NCBI GenBank assembly: GCA_963751245.1
Contig: CAVVTR010000008.1
Coordinates: 527,285-591,284, forward strand
Length of the DNA: 64,000 nucleotides
DNA from: CAVVTR01 sp963751245
Lineage (GTDB): Bacteria; Acidobacteriota; Thermoanaerobaculia; Thermoanaerobaculales; Thermoanaerobaculaceae
Direction of reading: 5' to 3'
This document shows, in pieces, positions 52,159 through 62,567 of this stretch (positions within the stretch are counted from its first letter, which is position 1; each line of letters starts with the position of its first letter). The position numbers and the translations under genes are program-made. The notes under the pieces were generated by a model. The model had not been told where the DNA came from, searched no databases, and was given only the letters and a program-made list of their open reading frames with translations.

Positions 52159-54639
52159 GTGAAGGCGAGGGGCGAAGCGGAGCTGCGTGCCATCGTCATC
52201 GACGCCGACGACGAGCGGCGCGGCATCGCCGAGGCGGTGCTCCGCGCCCGCGGCCACGCCGTCTCCGCGTTCGGCGCCGCCGCTCCCGCCTTCGAGGTCC
52301 TGACCGACGCCGTCGACCTCGCCGTGGTGGCCGTTTCGGGCGCGTCCGCCAACGGCCTCGAGACCGTCCGCAGGCTCAGGCAGCGCGGCCAGGCCAGCCT
52401 CGTCGTCATGGCCGTCACGGACCGCGGCGACACCTCCATCCTCGAGGACGTCCTCGCCGCGGGCGCCGACGACTGCGTGGGCCATCCCATGGACGAGGCC
52501 ACCTTCGTCCGCCGCATCCTGGTGGCGGAGCGCCGCGTCGCCGAGCTCGCCAGGAAAGAGCGGCGTAATGCCGACCTGCTCCGCCTCGAGAAGGCCTTCC
52601 AGACCATGCAGATCGGCGTCACCATCACGGACCCCGAGGGCTCCATCGTCTACTCCAACCCGGCCGACGCGGCCATGCACGGCTGGAGCGTGGCCGACCT
52701 GATCGGCCAGCCGGCGCGGGTCCTGGCTCCCCGGGAGGTCCACCGGAAGGGACACGCCGAGCCGCGGCTCGAGGACTTCCACCAGTGGCGCCGGGAGAGC
52801 CTCAACGTCCGCCGGGACGGCGAGACGTTCCCCGTCCGGCTCACCTCCGACGTCGTGCTCGGCTCCGACGGCCGCCCCATCGGGCTGGTCACCTGCTGCG
52901 AGGACATCTCCGAGCACCTGCAGGCCCAGCAGGCGTTGCGGGAGAGCGAGGAGCGCTACGCCCTGGCCGCCCGGGGCTCCAACGACGGGCTGTGGGACTG
53001 GGACCTGGAGCTGGACACCGTCTACTTCTCACCACGGTGGAAGGAGATGCTGGGCCTCGCCGAGGACGACATCGGCGAGGACCCCGAGGCGTGGCTCGAG
53101 CGCGTCCACCCCGACGACCGCGCCCGGGTGCGCGCCGCCATCGCGGACCACCTCGCCGGCCTCACGCCGCTGCTCGAGAGCGAGCACCGCATCCAGCACG
53201 CCGACGGGGGCTACCGCTGGGTGCTCACCCGGGGCGTGGCGGTGCGGGACGAGAACGGCGCGCCCCACCGCATGGCTGGCTCCCAGACCGACATCAACGA
53301 CCGCAAGCTCCTCGACGGCCTCACCGACCTGCCCAACCGCATCCTCTTCATGGACCGGCTCTCCCAGGCCCACGAGCGTTCCCGCCGCCGCGAGGACTAC
53401 CGGTTCGCGGTCCTCTCCCTGGACCTCGACCGCTTCAAGAACGTCAACTACAGCTTCGGGCACACCTACGGCGACAAGCTGCTGACCGCCGTGGCGGCGA
53501 GGCTGCGGGTGGGGCTGCGGGCCAGCGACACCGTCACCCGGGGCGGCGCCACCGTGGCGCACCTGGGAAGCGACGAGTTCACAGTCCTCCTCGACCACCT
53601 CGGCGATACCGCCGACGCCATCCGCGTGGCCAAGCGCTTCCTCGAGGAGCTCCAGGTCCCCTTCGACATCGACGGGCACGAGATCTTCACCAGCGCCAGC
53701 ATCGGCATCGCCATGGGCGCCCGCACGTACACCTCCCCCGAGGACATCCTGCGCGACGCCGACACCGCCATGTCCCGCGCCAAGACCATGGGCAAGGGGT
53801 GCTACGTCGTCTTCGACGAGGACATGCACGCCCGCGCCGTGGCCGCCCTGCGGCTGGAGAACGAGCTACGCCGCGCTCTCCAGCGCGAGGAGCTGTCGGT
53901 CTTCTACCAGCCCATCGTCTTCCTGGAGTCGGGGACGCTGGCGGGGTTCGAGGCCCTGGTGCGCTGGCAGCACCCCGAGGAGGGGCTGCTCGCGCCCGAG
54001 AGCTTCATCCACCTCGCGGAGGAGACGGGGCTCATCCTCCCCCTGGACCGCTGGGTGATCCGCCGCGTGTGCCAGCAGATCCGCGCCTGGCAGCTGGAGT
54101 ACGGCAAGGACCTGCGGCTCTTCCTCAGCGTCAACCTCTCCGGCGCGCAGTTCACCAAGCCCGACCTCATCGTCGACATCGACCGCTCCCTGCGCTCCTA
54201 CGGCCTGCTGGGCAGCGCGCTGAAGCTGGAGATCACCGAGAGCGTCATCATGGAGCACGCCCGCTACGCCAGCGAGATGCTCAGCCAGTTGCGCTCCCTG
54301 GACATCAAGCTCAGCATCGACGACTTCGGCACCGGCTACTCGTCGCTGAGCTACCTGCGCCGCTTCGAGATCGACACCCTGAAGATCGACCGCTCCTTCG
54401 TCAGCCGCATGGACCAGAGCGAGGAGAGCGCCGAGATCGTGCGCACCATCGTCACCCTGGCCAAGAACCTGGGCAAGGACGTGGTTGCCGAGGGCATCGA
54501 GAAGCGCGCCCAGCTCGACGCCCTCCGCGCCCTCGGGTGCAAGTATGGGCAGGGATACTTCTTCGCTGCGCCGCTGCCGGTCGAGAAGGCCTCGAAGATG
54601 GTCGAGGAGCGCGCCACCTCGCAGTTCTTCAAGGTCTGA
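52159..54639 (+). CDS. GGDEF-EAL domain protein with degenerate receiver and two PAS domains
   Basis: Cytoplasmic cyclic di-GMP protein of 826 residues. The first 125 residues resemble a receiver, but the phosphoacceptor position lacks aspartate (AVVAVSGAS), so it is probably a pseudo-receiver. PAS domains are at about 135-255 (QIGVTITDPEGSIVYSNPADAAM) and 270-380 (GSNDGLWDWDLELDTVYFSPRWKEML). GGDEF is at about 385-550, with the signature as GSDEF (VAHLGSDEF). EAL is at about 560-815 with GFEALVRW, NLSGAQF, LEITESVIM, DDFGTGYSSLSYLRRF and DTLKIDRSFV all intact. A phosphodiesterase with a GTP-sensing or weak cyclase domain is likely. GTG 52159 with GGAGG upstream is chosen. Confidence 0.95.
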   Translation: MKARGEAELRAIVIDADDERRGIAEAVLRARGHAVSAFGAAAPAFEVLTDAVDLAVVAVSGASANGLETVRRLRQRGQASLVVMAVTDRGDTSILEDVLAAGADDCVGHPMDEATFVRRILVAERRVAELARKERRNADLLRLEKAFQTMQIGVTITDPEGSIVYSNPADAAMHGWSVADLIGQPARVLAPREVHRKGHAEPRLEDFHQWRRESLNVRRDGETFPVRLTSDVVLGSDGRPIGLVTCCEDISEHLQAQQALRESEERYALAARGSNDGLWDWDLELDTVYFSPRWKEMLGLAEDDIGEDPEAWLERVHPDDRARVRAAIADHLAGLTPLLESEHRIQHADGGYRWVLTRGVAVRDENGAPHRMAGSQTDINDRKLLDGLTDLPNRILFMDRLSQAHERSRRREDYRFAVLSLDLDRFKNVNYSFGHTYGDKLLTAVAARLRVGLRASDTVTRGGATVAHLGSDEFTVLLDHLGDTADAIRVAKRFLEELQVPFDIDGHEIFTSASIGIAMGARTYTSPEDILRDADTAMSRAKTMGKGCYVVFDEDMHARAVAALRLENELRRALQREELSVFYQPIVFLESGTLAGFEALVRWQHPEEGLLAPESFIHLAEETGLILPLDRWVIRRVCQQIRAWQLEYGKDLRLFLSVNLSGAQFTKPDLIVDIDRSLRSYGLLGSALKLEITESVIMEHARYASEMLSQLRSLDIKLSIDDFGTGYSSLSYLRRFEIDTLKIDRSFVSRMDQSEESAEIVRTIVTLAKNLGKDVVAEGIEKRAQLDALRALGCKYGQGYFFAAPLPVEKASKMVEERATSQFFKV

Positions 54640-54726
54640 CGAGCGCGGAATCCCGGCCGCGGCCGGGGACTTCTACAATCAGAGGCGGAGCACCGCTCGA
54701 CACGACCGTCTTGCAAGGAGGACAGC

Positions 54727-55404
54727 ATGCCTAAGCTCACCTATCTCGGACACTCCGCCTTCCAGGTGGAGGGCAGCAAGGGGCGGATCGTCATCGACCC
54801 GTTCCTCACCGGCAACCCCCTCGCCAAGGTCGGCCCCGCCGACATCAAGGTGGACTTCGTCCTGCTCACCCACGGCCACGGCGACCACCTCGGCGACGCC
54901 CTCGAGATCGCCAAGGCCGACGGCGCCACCATCGTCGCCCCCTTCGAGCTCGCCAACTACTGCGCCGAGCGCGGCGCCGAGATCCACCCGATGCACATCG
55001 GCGGCGCCCACGTCTTTCCCTTCGGCCGGGTCAAGCTCACCATCGCGCACCACGGCTCCGCCGCCCCCGACGGCACCTACACCGGCAACCCCTGCGGCTT
55101 CCTCGTCACCATGGACGGCAAGACCCTCTACCACCCCGGCGACACCGCCCTGTTCTACGATATGAAGCTGATCGGCGAGATGAACCCCATCGACGTCGCC
55201 GTGCTGCCCATCGGCGACAACTTCACCATGGGCATCGACGACGCCGTCAAGGCAACCGAGTTCCTCCGCCCCAAGCTGGTCGTCCCCATGCACTACAAGA
55301 CGTTCGAGGTCATCGACGTCGAGCCCACGGAGTTCGTCGAGAAGGTGCGCGCCAAGGGGTTCTCGAGCCGCGTCGTCGCCGTCGGCGAGACCCTCGAGTA
55401 CTGA
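54727..55404 (+). CDS. UPF0173 metal-dependent hydrolase (MBL fold)
   Basis: Metallo-beta-lactamase superfamily hydrolase of 225 residues with the UPF0173 pattern. The metal motif is LLTHGHGDHLGDAL; other ligands are H in AHHGSAAPDG, D in YHPGDTALFYDM and H in VPMHYKTFEVID. The start MPKLTYLGHSAFQVEG is characteristic. Substrate unknown; relatives act on phosphodiesters or lactones. AGGAGG stands upstream of ATG 54727, and TACAAT (54674-54679) may be a -10 element. Located after the GGDEF-EAL gene on the same strand with 87 bases between. Confidence 0.93.
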   Translation: MPKLTYLGHSAFQVEGSKGRIVIDPFLTGNPLAKVGPADIKVDFVLLTHGHGDHLGDALEIAKADGATIVAPFELANYCAERGAEIHPMHIGGAHVFPFGRVKLTIAHHGSAAPDGTYTGNPCGFLVTMDGKTLYHPGDTALFYDMKLIGEMNPIDVAVLPIGDNFTMGIDDAVKATEFLRPKLVVPMHYKTFEVIDVEPTEFVEKVRAKGFSSRVVAVGETLEY

Positions 55405-55434
55405 CCCGGGCCCGCTGCCGTCGCCCACACCCTC

Positions 55435-55490
55435 CCCGCCCACCCGGGACGGCTCGGCTTCCGCCGCACGCGGACCGGTCGGTGGGCGGG
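55435..55490 (+). terminator. Inverted repeat after the MBL hydrolase gene
   Basis: CCCGCCCACC (55435-55444) pairs perfectly with GGTGGGCGGG (55481-55490), 36-base loop, 31 bases past the stop. No T-run. In the same gap, CGGGCTCGAGCCCGCGCGTTGC (from about 55499) looks like a short relative of block 1 of the composite repeat. The gap 55405-55643 holds no gene. Confidence 0.4.
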
Positions 55491-55643
55491 TGTGGCTGCG
55501 GGCTCGAGCCCGCGCGTTGCAGGACGCCGCGGCGCCGCCCCCGCGGCCCGGGCGTGACGCCGGCTCCGTTTCGCCGACACGCCGGTGTGCGATACCCTGC
55601 AGCTCCGGGGCGACCCCCGGCCACAACTGTTCCAGGAGGCGCT

Positions 55644-57824
55644 GTGAAGTCGACGCCGTCACGCTCTGCCGGCCTCGCGCCGGTGCTCGCGCTCATCTCC
55701 CTCGCCCTTGCCCTCCCCGTCCGGGGACAGCTCCGCGACCTGGCGTGCAGCCGGGTTCCCGCCGGCCAGGCGCCGCACATCGACGGCACGCTCACCGACC
55801 CCGCGTGGCGGCACGCCACCTGGTACGACGACTTCCGCCAGAGCGTCCCCGACTACGGCGAGCCGGCCCGGCAGCCGACCCACGTGGCGTTCTGCTACGA
55901 CGACCACAACCTCTACGTCGCCGTGCGCTGCGACGACGACCCGGCGCTGATCCGCGCGACCCGCCTGCGCTACCGGGACGAGCCCGCCAACGACGACCAC
56001 GTCGAGGTGGTCTTCGACACCTACCGGGACCAGGTCCGCGGCACCGTGTTCATCGTCAACCCGCTGGGCTCCAAGGAGGAGGGGCTCATCGACGGCTACG
56101 AGCACTACACCTGGAGCTGGGACGAGGTGTGGGACGTGCGCACCGCCATCACCGACACCGGGTGGCAGGCGGAGCTCCGCATCCCCTTCCGCGTCCTGCG
56201 CTACGGCTCGACGCCGGAGCAGGTGTGGGACGTCAACGTCGCCCGCATCGTGCGGCGCACCCAGGAGGCCAGCTACCTGGTGCCGCCGCGGCCGCCCTTC
56301 GACATCTCCAGCCTGAACTACGCCGCCACCCTGAGCGGGCTGGAGCTCACGTCGCACCAGCGCAACCTCCAGCTCATCCCCTACGTCCTCGGCGGCGCCG
56401 TGCGGGAGACCGACCCCGTCACCGGCCGCCGGCGCTCGCGGACGCTGAGCGAATGGGGGTTCGACGTCAAGTACTCGCTCACCCCGGGGCTCACGCTGGA
56501 CGCCACCTACAACACCGACTTCGCCCAGGTCGAGGCCGACGCCGAGCAGGTCAACCTCACCCGCTTCTCCCTGTTCTACCCGGAGAAGCGCGAGTTCTTC
56601 CTCGAGAACGCCCAGCTCTTCTCCTTCGGCCACTTCGGCGGCGGCGGCCCCGACCACCCCGAGCTCACCCCGTTCTTCAGCCGCCGCATCGGCCTGTACG
56701 AGGGGCTCACCGTGCCCCTCGACGCCGGCCTGCGCCTCACCGGCAAGGTGGGGCGCGAGGACGTCGGCATCCTGAGCGTCCACACCGCGTCCCTCCCCGG
56801 GGCGGACCTGCCCTCGGCGTGGTACGACGTCGTCCGGGTGCGGCACGACCTGGGCGAGCGCTCGTACGTCGGCATGATCCTCACCGACTCCAGGCGCGGC
56901 GGCTTCCGCTCCACCACCTTCGGCCTCGACAGCGACTTCTTCCTCACCCGCGAGCTCTCGCTGCGCGCCGACTGGCTGCGGGTGGACGACACCAGCGGCC
57001 GCGACCCGCGGGACGCCGCCAACCTCTCCCTCGACCTCACCTCGGACCTCAACGGCTTCCTGTTCGGCATCACCCAGGTCGACGACGGCTTCGACCCCGA
57101 CCTCGGGTACGTGCGCCGCGACGGCTACCGCCGCGAGCAGGCGTTCCTGCGGCGCTCCATCCGCCCCGGCGTGTGGGGCATCCGCAAGGCGAGCTTCCGC
57201 TTCAACAACACCTGGTACGACTCCCTGCGCCACGACGTGCTCGAGACGGCCTCCCACAGCCTGCAGTGCGACCTCGAGATGGAGAACGGCGACCAGGCCA
57301 CCCTCCAGGTCACCCGGGACTTCGAGCGCCTCTTCGAGCCGTTCGCCCTCGACCCCCGCGTCGTCTTCCCCACCGGCGGCTACACCTTCACCAGCGGCGA
57401 GATCGACTACTACTCCGACGACTCCAAGCGCCTCGGCTACAACGCCGAGGCGGTGACCGGCGACTTCTACGACGGCACCACCCGGCAGCTCGGAGGCGAC
57501 CTCTGGTACGTGTTCAGCCCCCACGTCCGCGCCTCGGGCGGCACCTCCACCGTGGACGTCTCCTCGCCCCACGGCGACCTGGAGTGGAGGCTGTGGTCGG
57601 TGAGGCTGGACTACATCCACTCCTCCACGATGTCCGCCTCGGGCTACATGCAGTACAACTCCTCCAACGGCACCAAGGTCTTGAACCTCCGCATGCGCTG
57701 GATCCTCCCCAACGACTCCGACCTCTACCTGGTCTACAACGACAGCCGCGAGGACTTCACCGGCGCCCCCGAGCTGCGCACCCGGGAGCTCGCCGTCAAG
57801 ATGAACTACCGCCTCTTCATTTAG
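55644..57824 (+). CDS. DUF5916 / CBM9-like outer membrane protein
   Basis: Large secreted protein, 726 residues, GTG 55644 with AGGAGG before it. Signal peptide ends near ALPVRGQ. Residues about 45-225 are a CBM9-like beta-sandwich: AGQAPHIDGTLTDPAWRHATWYDDFRQ, CYDDHNLYVAVRCDDDP and VEVVFDTYRD. The remainder follows the DUF5916 pattern: FDVKYSLTPGLTLDATYNTDFAQVEADAEQVNLTRFSLFYPEKREFFLENAQLFSFG, with alternating strands up to a C-terminal MNYRLFI, consistent with a beta-barrel. Such proteins are common in Acidobacteriota and Bacteroidota; function is unknown, glycan-related transport being a guess. Monocistronic, followed by a repeat-bearing gap. Confidence 0.88.
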   Translation: MKSTPSRSAGLAPVLALISLALALPVRGQLRDLACSRVPAGQAPHIDGTLTDPAWRHATWYDDFRQSVPDYGEPARQPTHVAFCYDDHNLYVAVRCDDDPALIRATRLRYRDEPANDDHVEVVFDTYRDQVRGTVFIVNPLGSKEEGLIDGYEHYTWSWDEVWDVRTAITDTGWQAELRIPFRVLRYGSTPEQVWDVNVARIVRRTQEASYLVPPRPPFDISSLNYAATLSGLELTSHQRNLQLIPYVLGGAVRETDPVTGRRRSRTLSEWGFDVKYSLTPGLTLDATYNTDFAQVEADAEQVNLTRFSLFYPEKREFFLENAQLFSFGHFGGGGPDHPELTPFFSRRIGLYEGLTVPLDAGLRLTGKVGREDVGILSVHTASLPGADLPSAWYDVVRVRHDLGERSYVGMILTDSRRGGFRSTTFGLDSDFFLTRELSLRADWLRVDDTSGRDPRDAANLSLDLTSDLNGFLFGITQVDDGFDPDLGYVRRDGYRREQAFLRRSIRPGVWGIRKASFRFNNTWYDSLRHDVLETASHSLQCDLEMENGDQATLQVTRDFERLFEPFALDPRVVFPTGGYTFTSGEIDYYSDDSKRLGYNAEAVTGDFYDGTTRQLGGDLWYVFSPHVRASGGTSTVDVSSPHGDLEWRLWSVRLDYIHSSTMSASGYMQYNSSNGTKVLNLRMRWILPNDSDLYLVYNDSREDFTGAPELRTRELAVKMNYRLFI

Positions 57825-57859
57825 TTGCGGGGGGCCCAGCGGCCCCCCTCCCGCACCAC

Positions 57860-57990
57860 CGCCGCTGAAGGCGGGCTGAATCCCGCGCTGCTCCTGCGCA
57901 GGCCGAGGCCAGCCTCCACACACCCACCCGCTGCCGGTTCGGTGGAGCATCAGGCCGCGTCTCGCCACCCTCCCGACCCCCGCGAGGAGG
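57860..57990 (+). repeat. Dispersed composite intergenic repeat, copy C (partial)
   Basis: In the 396-base gap 57825-58220, block 1 (57872-57917) and block 2 (57929-57966) of the composite repeat occur in the same order and orientation as in copy B at 47451-47543, while block 3 is missing. The remaining bases to 58220 contain no gene; GGGGGGCGAAAAGGGAGG before 58221 is the ribosome-binding region of the bacterioferritin gene. Confidence 0.65.
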
Positions 57991-58220
57991 ACCCCCGAGC
58001 CCCCCTCGCTGCGGCGGCAAAGCCGCCGCGCTCGACTTCTCACCTCCAACCACCCCCCGCCCGCACCTGCATCTCCCGGTTCTGCGGTGGTCCGCAGCGG
58101 GGCGAACAGGTGCGGCCCGGCCGCAGGATCGCCCTGGCCGTCGCCGCGGCGGGGAGACGTGCGAGGAGGCGCCGCGGGTATACTCGGGCAGGCCTGGGGG
58201 GGCGAAAAGGGAGGTTGCGC

Positions 58221-58722
58221 ATGCACGAGAAAAGCATCGAGCTGTTGAACCGGGCCGTCGCCGACGAGCTCGCCGCCGTCCACCAGTACATGTACTTCCA
58301 CTTCCACTGCGACGACCAGGGGTACGACCTGCTGGCCATGCTGTTCAAGACCACGGCCATCGAGGAGATGCTGCACATCGAGCGCCTGGCCGACCGCATC
58401 CTGTTCCTCAAGGGCGAGGTCAACATGGTCGCGGCCCACGAGGTGGAGAAGCTCCACGACGTCAGCGCCATGCTCAAGACCGCCCGGGCGATGGAGGAGC
58501 ACAGCGCCGACGGCCTACAACACCTGGGCCAACGAGTGCGGCGCCCACGCCGACTCGGTCTCCAAGAAGCTCTTCGAGGACCTCGTGGCCGACGAGGAGC
58601 GCCACTACGACCAGTACGACACCGAGCTCGACAACCTGGCGAAGTTCGGCGACCGCTACCTGGCGCTGCAGTCCATCGAGCGCAGCAAGACCCGCTCCGG
58701 CGGCCCCGCCGCCGCCCAGTAG
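58221..58722 (+). pseudogene. bfr: Bacterioferritin-like protein, interrupted by a +1 frameshift near 58512
   Basis: Iron-storage ferritin-like four-helix protein. The first frame has MHEKSIELLNRAVADELAAV, HQYMYFHFHCDDQGYDLLAMLF and IEEMLHIERLADRILFLKGE, the first two helices with ferroxidase ligands (E in DELAAVHQY, ExxH in EEMLHIE). The second frame continues AYNTWANECGAHADSVSKKL, FEDLVADEERHYDQYDTELD and NLAKFGDRYLALQSIERSK with the third ExxH (EERHYDQ). Removing one G at about 58512 joins them as HSADAYNTWA and gives 166 residues, the normal length. As read, the gene is broken; an insertion error in the sequence is quite possible. GGAGG lies ten bases before ATG 58221. Confidence 0.8.
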
Positions 58723-58832
58723 CACCTCACACCGGCAACCACCGCCGCACGGACCCCGCCCGGGGCCGTGCGGCCGTCCGCGCCCGTGCAACCTGGCAGC
58801 CTTCACGACGTAAACTGTTACAGGAGATAGCT

Positions 58833-59105
58833 ATGGACGCCACCATACCGCTGGTCGCGCTGGCCGGTGCCGCGGTCGTCTGGGGCATCGTCGCCGGCCT
58901 CCTCGTCTTCGACGCGCTGCGCCGCCGCGGAGAGAAGGTCAACTTCCTCCTCGTCCGGCTCCTGCTCCCCGTCTGGGTCCACCGCTACGCCGAGCTCACC
59001 CGCGACGAGAGCGGCCGCCCCGGCCCCCTCTTCTACCACTACGTCGCCGCCTTCTCCGTCGCCCTCGCCGCCGCCGTCGCCGCCGCCCTCCTCCGCCTCC
59101 TCTGA
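58833..59105 (+). CDS. Small two-helix membrane protein, hypothetical
   Basis: Protein of 90 residues from ATG 58833 with AGGAG upstream. Two membrane helices: IPLVALAGAAVVWGIVAGLLVFDAL (about 5-29) and YVAAFSVALAAAVAAALLRLL at the C terminus, with a basic loop between them (RRRGEKVNFLLVRLLLPVWVHRYAELTRDESGRPG). It resembles the small hydrophobic proteins seen near transporters but no family is recognised. TAAACT ahead of the gene might be a -10 element. The only gene between the ferritin and the BNR-repeat protein. Confidence 0.6.
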   Translation: MDATIPLVALAGAAVVWGIVAGLLVFDALRRRGEKVNFLLVRLLLPVWVHRYAELTRDESGRPGPLFYHYVAAFSVALAAAVAAALLRLL

Positions 59106-59274
59106 CCCCCGTCCCCGCCGCTCGAGACCTGCCCAACGATCCACCCCGCTCTCTGCGGCTACGTCCACCCTCCGCCACCACCCGTTGGTGCTATCGTGAC
59201 GGCAGCTTCACGCGCCGCACCACGCACCATCGAGGCAGCACCGCCGGCGCCGCCGGCGCAGAGAGGGGGCCGAG

Positions 59275-62200
59275 GTGAACCGCTTCCGTCCGTTCCCGAC
59301 CGTGCTCGTTTCCGCCATCCTGGCCGCAGCCGCCGCCACCGCCGCCCCGCCGGCGAAGCCCGCGCCGGCCTCGACGAAGCCCCCGGCCACCCTCGCCCAG
59401 CAGTTCGCCGGCCTCCACTTCCGCTGCATCGGCCCGTATCGCGGCGGCCGCTCCGTCGCCGTCGCCGGCGTCCGCGGCGAGCCCATGACCTTCTACTTCG
59501 GCGGCACCGGCGGCGGCGTGTGGAAGACCACCGACGGCGGCACCACCTGGAACCCGGTCTCCGACGGCTTCTTCAAGACCGGCTCCGTGGGCGCCATCGC
59601 CGTCGCCGGCTCCGACCCCAACGTCGTCTACGCCGGCATGGGCGAGTCGCCCATCCGCGGCAACGTCTCCGCCGGCGACGGCGTCTACCGCTCGACCGAC
59701 GCCGGCCGCACCTGGACGCACCGGGGCCTCGCCGCCACCGAGCAGATCTCCCGCGTCCGCGTCGACCCCACCGACCCCGACCTCGTCTACGTCGCCGCCC
59801 TGGGCCACGTGTGGGGCCCCAACCCCGAGCGCGGCATCTATCGCTCCACCGACGGCGGCGCCACCTGGAAGCAGGTCCTGAAAGTGGACGAGCGCACCGG
59901 CGCCTCGGACCTCTCCATGGACCCGGCCAACCCCCGCATCCTCTACGCCGGCTTCTGGCAGGTCGTGCGCCACCCGTGGGAGCTCGTCTCCGGCGGGCCC
60001 GGCAGCTCGCTGTGGCGCTCCACCGACGGCGGCGACACCTGGACGAAGCTCACCGAGGGGCTGCCCGAGGGCGTCTGGGGCCGCGTGGGCGTGGCCGCCT
60101 CGGGGGCCGAGCCGGGCCTCGTCTACGCCATGGTCGAGGCCGCGCGCGGCGGCCTGTTCGTCAGCCACGACTACGGCGCCACCTGGACGCACGTCAACGA
60201 CGAGCACAAGCTCCGCGAGCGCGCCTGGTACTACACCTGGGTCTACGCCGACCCGGCGGACGCCGGCACCGTCTGGGTGCCCAACGTCGAGCTGCACAAG
60301 TCCACCGACGGCGGCGTCACCTTCCACGCCGTGCCCGTCCTCCACGGCGACTGCCACGACCTGTGGATCGACCCCGACGACCCGTCGCGCATGATCATGG
60401 GCGACGACGGCGGCGCCACCGTCACCTTCAACGGCGGGGCCACCTGGTCCACCGAGGACAACCAGGCCACCGCGCAGTTCTACCGGGTCACCACCGACGA
60501 CCGCTTCCCCTACTGGGTCTACGGCTCCCAGCAGGACAACACCAGCGTCGCCATCCCCTCCGGCGTCCCCGGCGACGCCATCAACACCTGCGACTGGCAC
60601 TCCGTGGGCGGCGGCGAGAGCGGCTGGCTCGCCCCCGTGCCCGGCGACCCCGACGTCGTCTTCGGCGGCGAGTACGGCGGCCAGATCACCCGCTACGACC
60701 ACCGCACCCGCCAGGCGCGGGAGATCATGTGCTGGCCGCAGCTCGCCGACGGCCGCGCCACCCGGGACCTCAGGTACCGCTTCCAGTGGAACGCGCCCAT
60801 CATCGTGTCGCGCTACGAGCCGCATTATCTCTACCACGCGGCCCAGGTCCTCATGCGCAGCGCCGATCAGGGCGAGACGTGGAAGCAGGTCTCCCCCGAC
60901 CTCACCCGCAACGACCCCTCCAAGCAGGGCAAGTCCGGCGGGCCCATCACCATCGACGTCACCGGCGTGGAGGTCTACGACACCATCTTCGCCCTCGCCG
61001 AGTCCCCCGTGCAGCAGGGGGTCCTGTGGGCGGGCTCCGACGACGGCCTGATCCACCTCACCCGCGACGACGCGAAGACCTGGCAGGACGTCACCCCCAA
61101 GGGCATCCCGCGAGTGGCTGCGCATCAACTCCATCGAGGCCTCGCCCCACGACGCCGCCACCGCCTACGCGGCCGGCACCATGTACCAGTTCGACGACCC
61201 GCAGCCGTACCTCTACGCCACCCACGACTGGGGCAGGACCTGGGCGCGCATCGACGCCGGCATCCCCCGCGACGCCTTCACCCGCGTCGTGCGCGAGGAC
61301 CCGGTGCGCAAGGGGCTGCTCTTCGCCGGCACCGAGCGGGGCCTCTACGTCTCCCTGGACGACGGCGCCAGCTGGCAGCCGTTCCAGCTCAACCTCCCCG
61401 CCTCCCCCATCACCGACCTGGCCGTCAAGGACGGCGACCTCGTCGTCGCCACCCAGGGGCGCTCCTTCTGGATCCTCGACGACCTCTCGCCGCTGCGGCT
61501 GTGGGAGCCGAAGCTCGCCCGGGCCGCGGCGTACCTGTTCCCGCCCCGGCCCACCTGCCGCACGCAGTCGGAGAAGCCGCCCGAGGAGGCGCCGCAGCGC
61601 GCCGCCGGCGAGAACATGCCCTACGGCGTGGTGCTCAACTACTGGCTCGAGGCCAAGCCCGCGGACAAGGAGACCGTCACGCTGGAGATCTACGACGGCG
61701 ACACCCTGCTGCGCCGCCTCACCTCGGCGAAGCCGCCGCAGGAGGACACCCTGGCGAAGCAGCGCGAGTGGGACGCCGACCACAAGGACCGCGACACGCC
61801 CCTCGAGCCCGCCGCCGGCGTCAACCGGGTCGTCTGGGACATGCGCGTCCTGCGCCCCGTCCTCGTCCCCAGGGCCGTCTTCAACGAGGGCACCAAGGCC
61901 CCGCCCAAGGTGGCGCCGGGCACCTACACCGCCAAGCTCACCGTGGGCTCGCAGACGTACTCGCAGAGCTTCGAGGTGCGCCCCATGCCGGGGGCGCTCT
62001 ACGCCTCCGCCGCGGACCTGAAGGCCCAGTACGACCTCCTCGCCGGCATCCGCGACAGCCTCTCCAAGGCGCACGAGACCGTCATGCGCGCCCGCGAGCT
62101 GCGCGCCCAGGCCACCGCCATCGGCGAGCGCGCGAAGGCCATGGGCAAGGGCGACGCCCTCGCCGGGAAGGCGAAGGCGCTGGCCGCGAAGCTCACCGCC

Positions 62201-62482
62201 ATCGAGGACGAGCTCACCAACCCCGAGATCATCGCCGACGAGGACGACCTCAACTACGAGCCCAAGCTCGACCACGACTTCGTCAACCTCGCCGGCCTCG
62301 CCGCCTGGGCCGACGCCCGCCCCACCAAGGTGGAGGTCGAGTACTACGGGATCCTGACCGGCAGGCTCGACGCCATCGTCGCGAAGCTGAAGGAGGTGGA
62401 GGCCACCGACGTCGCCGCGTTCAACAGGGCCGTGCAGGAGGCGGGCATCCTGCCCGTGTGGGTGGGGGCGGTTGGGAGGTGA
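59275..62482 (+). pseudogene. BNR/sortilin-like secreted protein, interrupted by a +1 frameshift near 61110
   Basis: Large exported protein of the BNR/VPS10 beta-propeller type, predicted 1068 residues when repaired. GTG 59275 leads a signal peptide (VLVSAILAAAAATAAPP). Repeated Asp-box-like turns are obvious: SxDGGxTW forms such as VYRSTDAGRTWTHRG, IYRSTDGGATWKQV, LWRSTDGGDTWTKL and RSADQGETWKQVSPD. The frame ends as KGIPRVAA; the next frame continues as WLRINSIEASPHDAATAYAA and carries the conserved C-terminal domain (GGVVLNYWLEAK-like region, VNRVVWDMRVLRP, KLTVGSQTYSQSFEVRPMPG). One extra C at about 61110 explains the break. Its last 600 bases are duplicated downstream. Often annotated as glycosyl hydrolase-like; activity unproven. 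Confidence 0.85.
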
Positions 62483-62567
62483 GGCGCAGGAGAGACGGTG
62501 TGACGGGTGGCGTTCGTTGAGACCGTGGAGTGCTATGTCCGCTTATTGCGTACCGGGTACCTCTAAT
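61880..62567 (+). repeat. Tandem duplication, unit 1 (688 bp)
   Basis: Begins TTCAACGAGGGCACCAAGG inside the BNR-repeat protein gene and runs through its stop to CGTACCGGGTACCTCTAA and one further base. The following 687 bases repeat it with only about ten differences, at a constant offset of 688. It covers the C-terminal domain of the protein plus 84 bases beyond the stop. Confidence 0.85.

Noticed and set aside
58001..58200. Open reading through the gap before the bacterioferritin gene
   Set aside because: It is repeat-derived and composed of Ala/Pro/Arg codons, without a plausible start; the ferritin begins at ATG 58221 with its own ribosome-binding site.
55659..58502. A 947-residue antisense reading opposite the DUF5916 gene, and similar long antisense frames throughout
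   Set aside because: High G+C makes long stop-free frames common; these lack family motifs and consist of low-complexity Val/Gly/Arg/Pro sequence.
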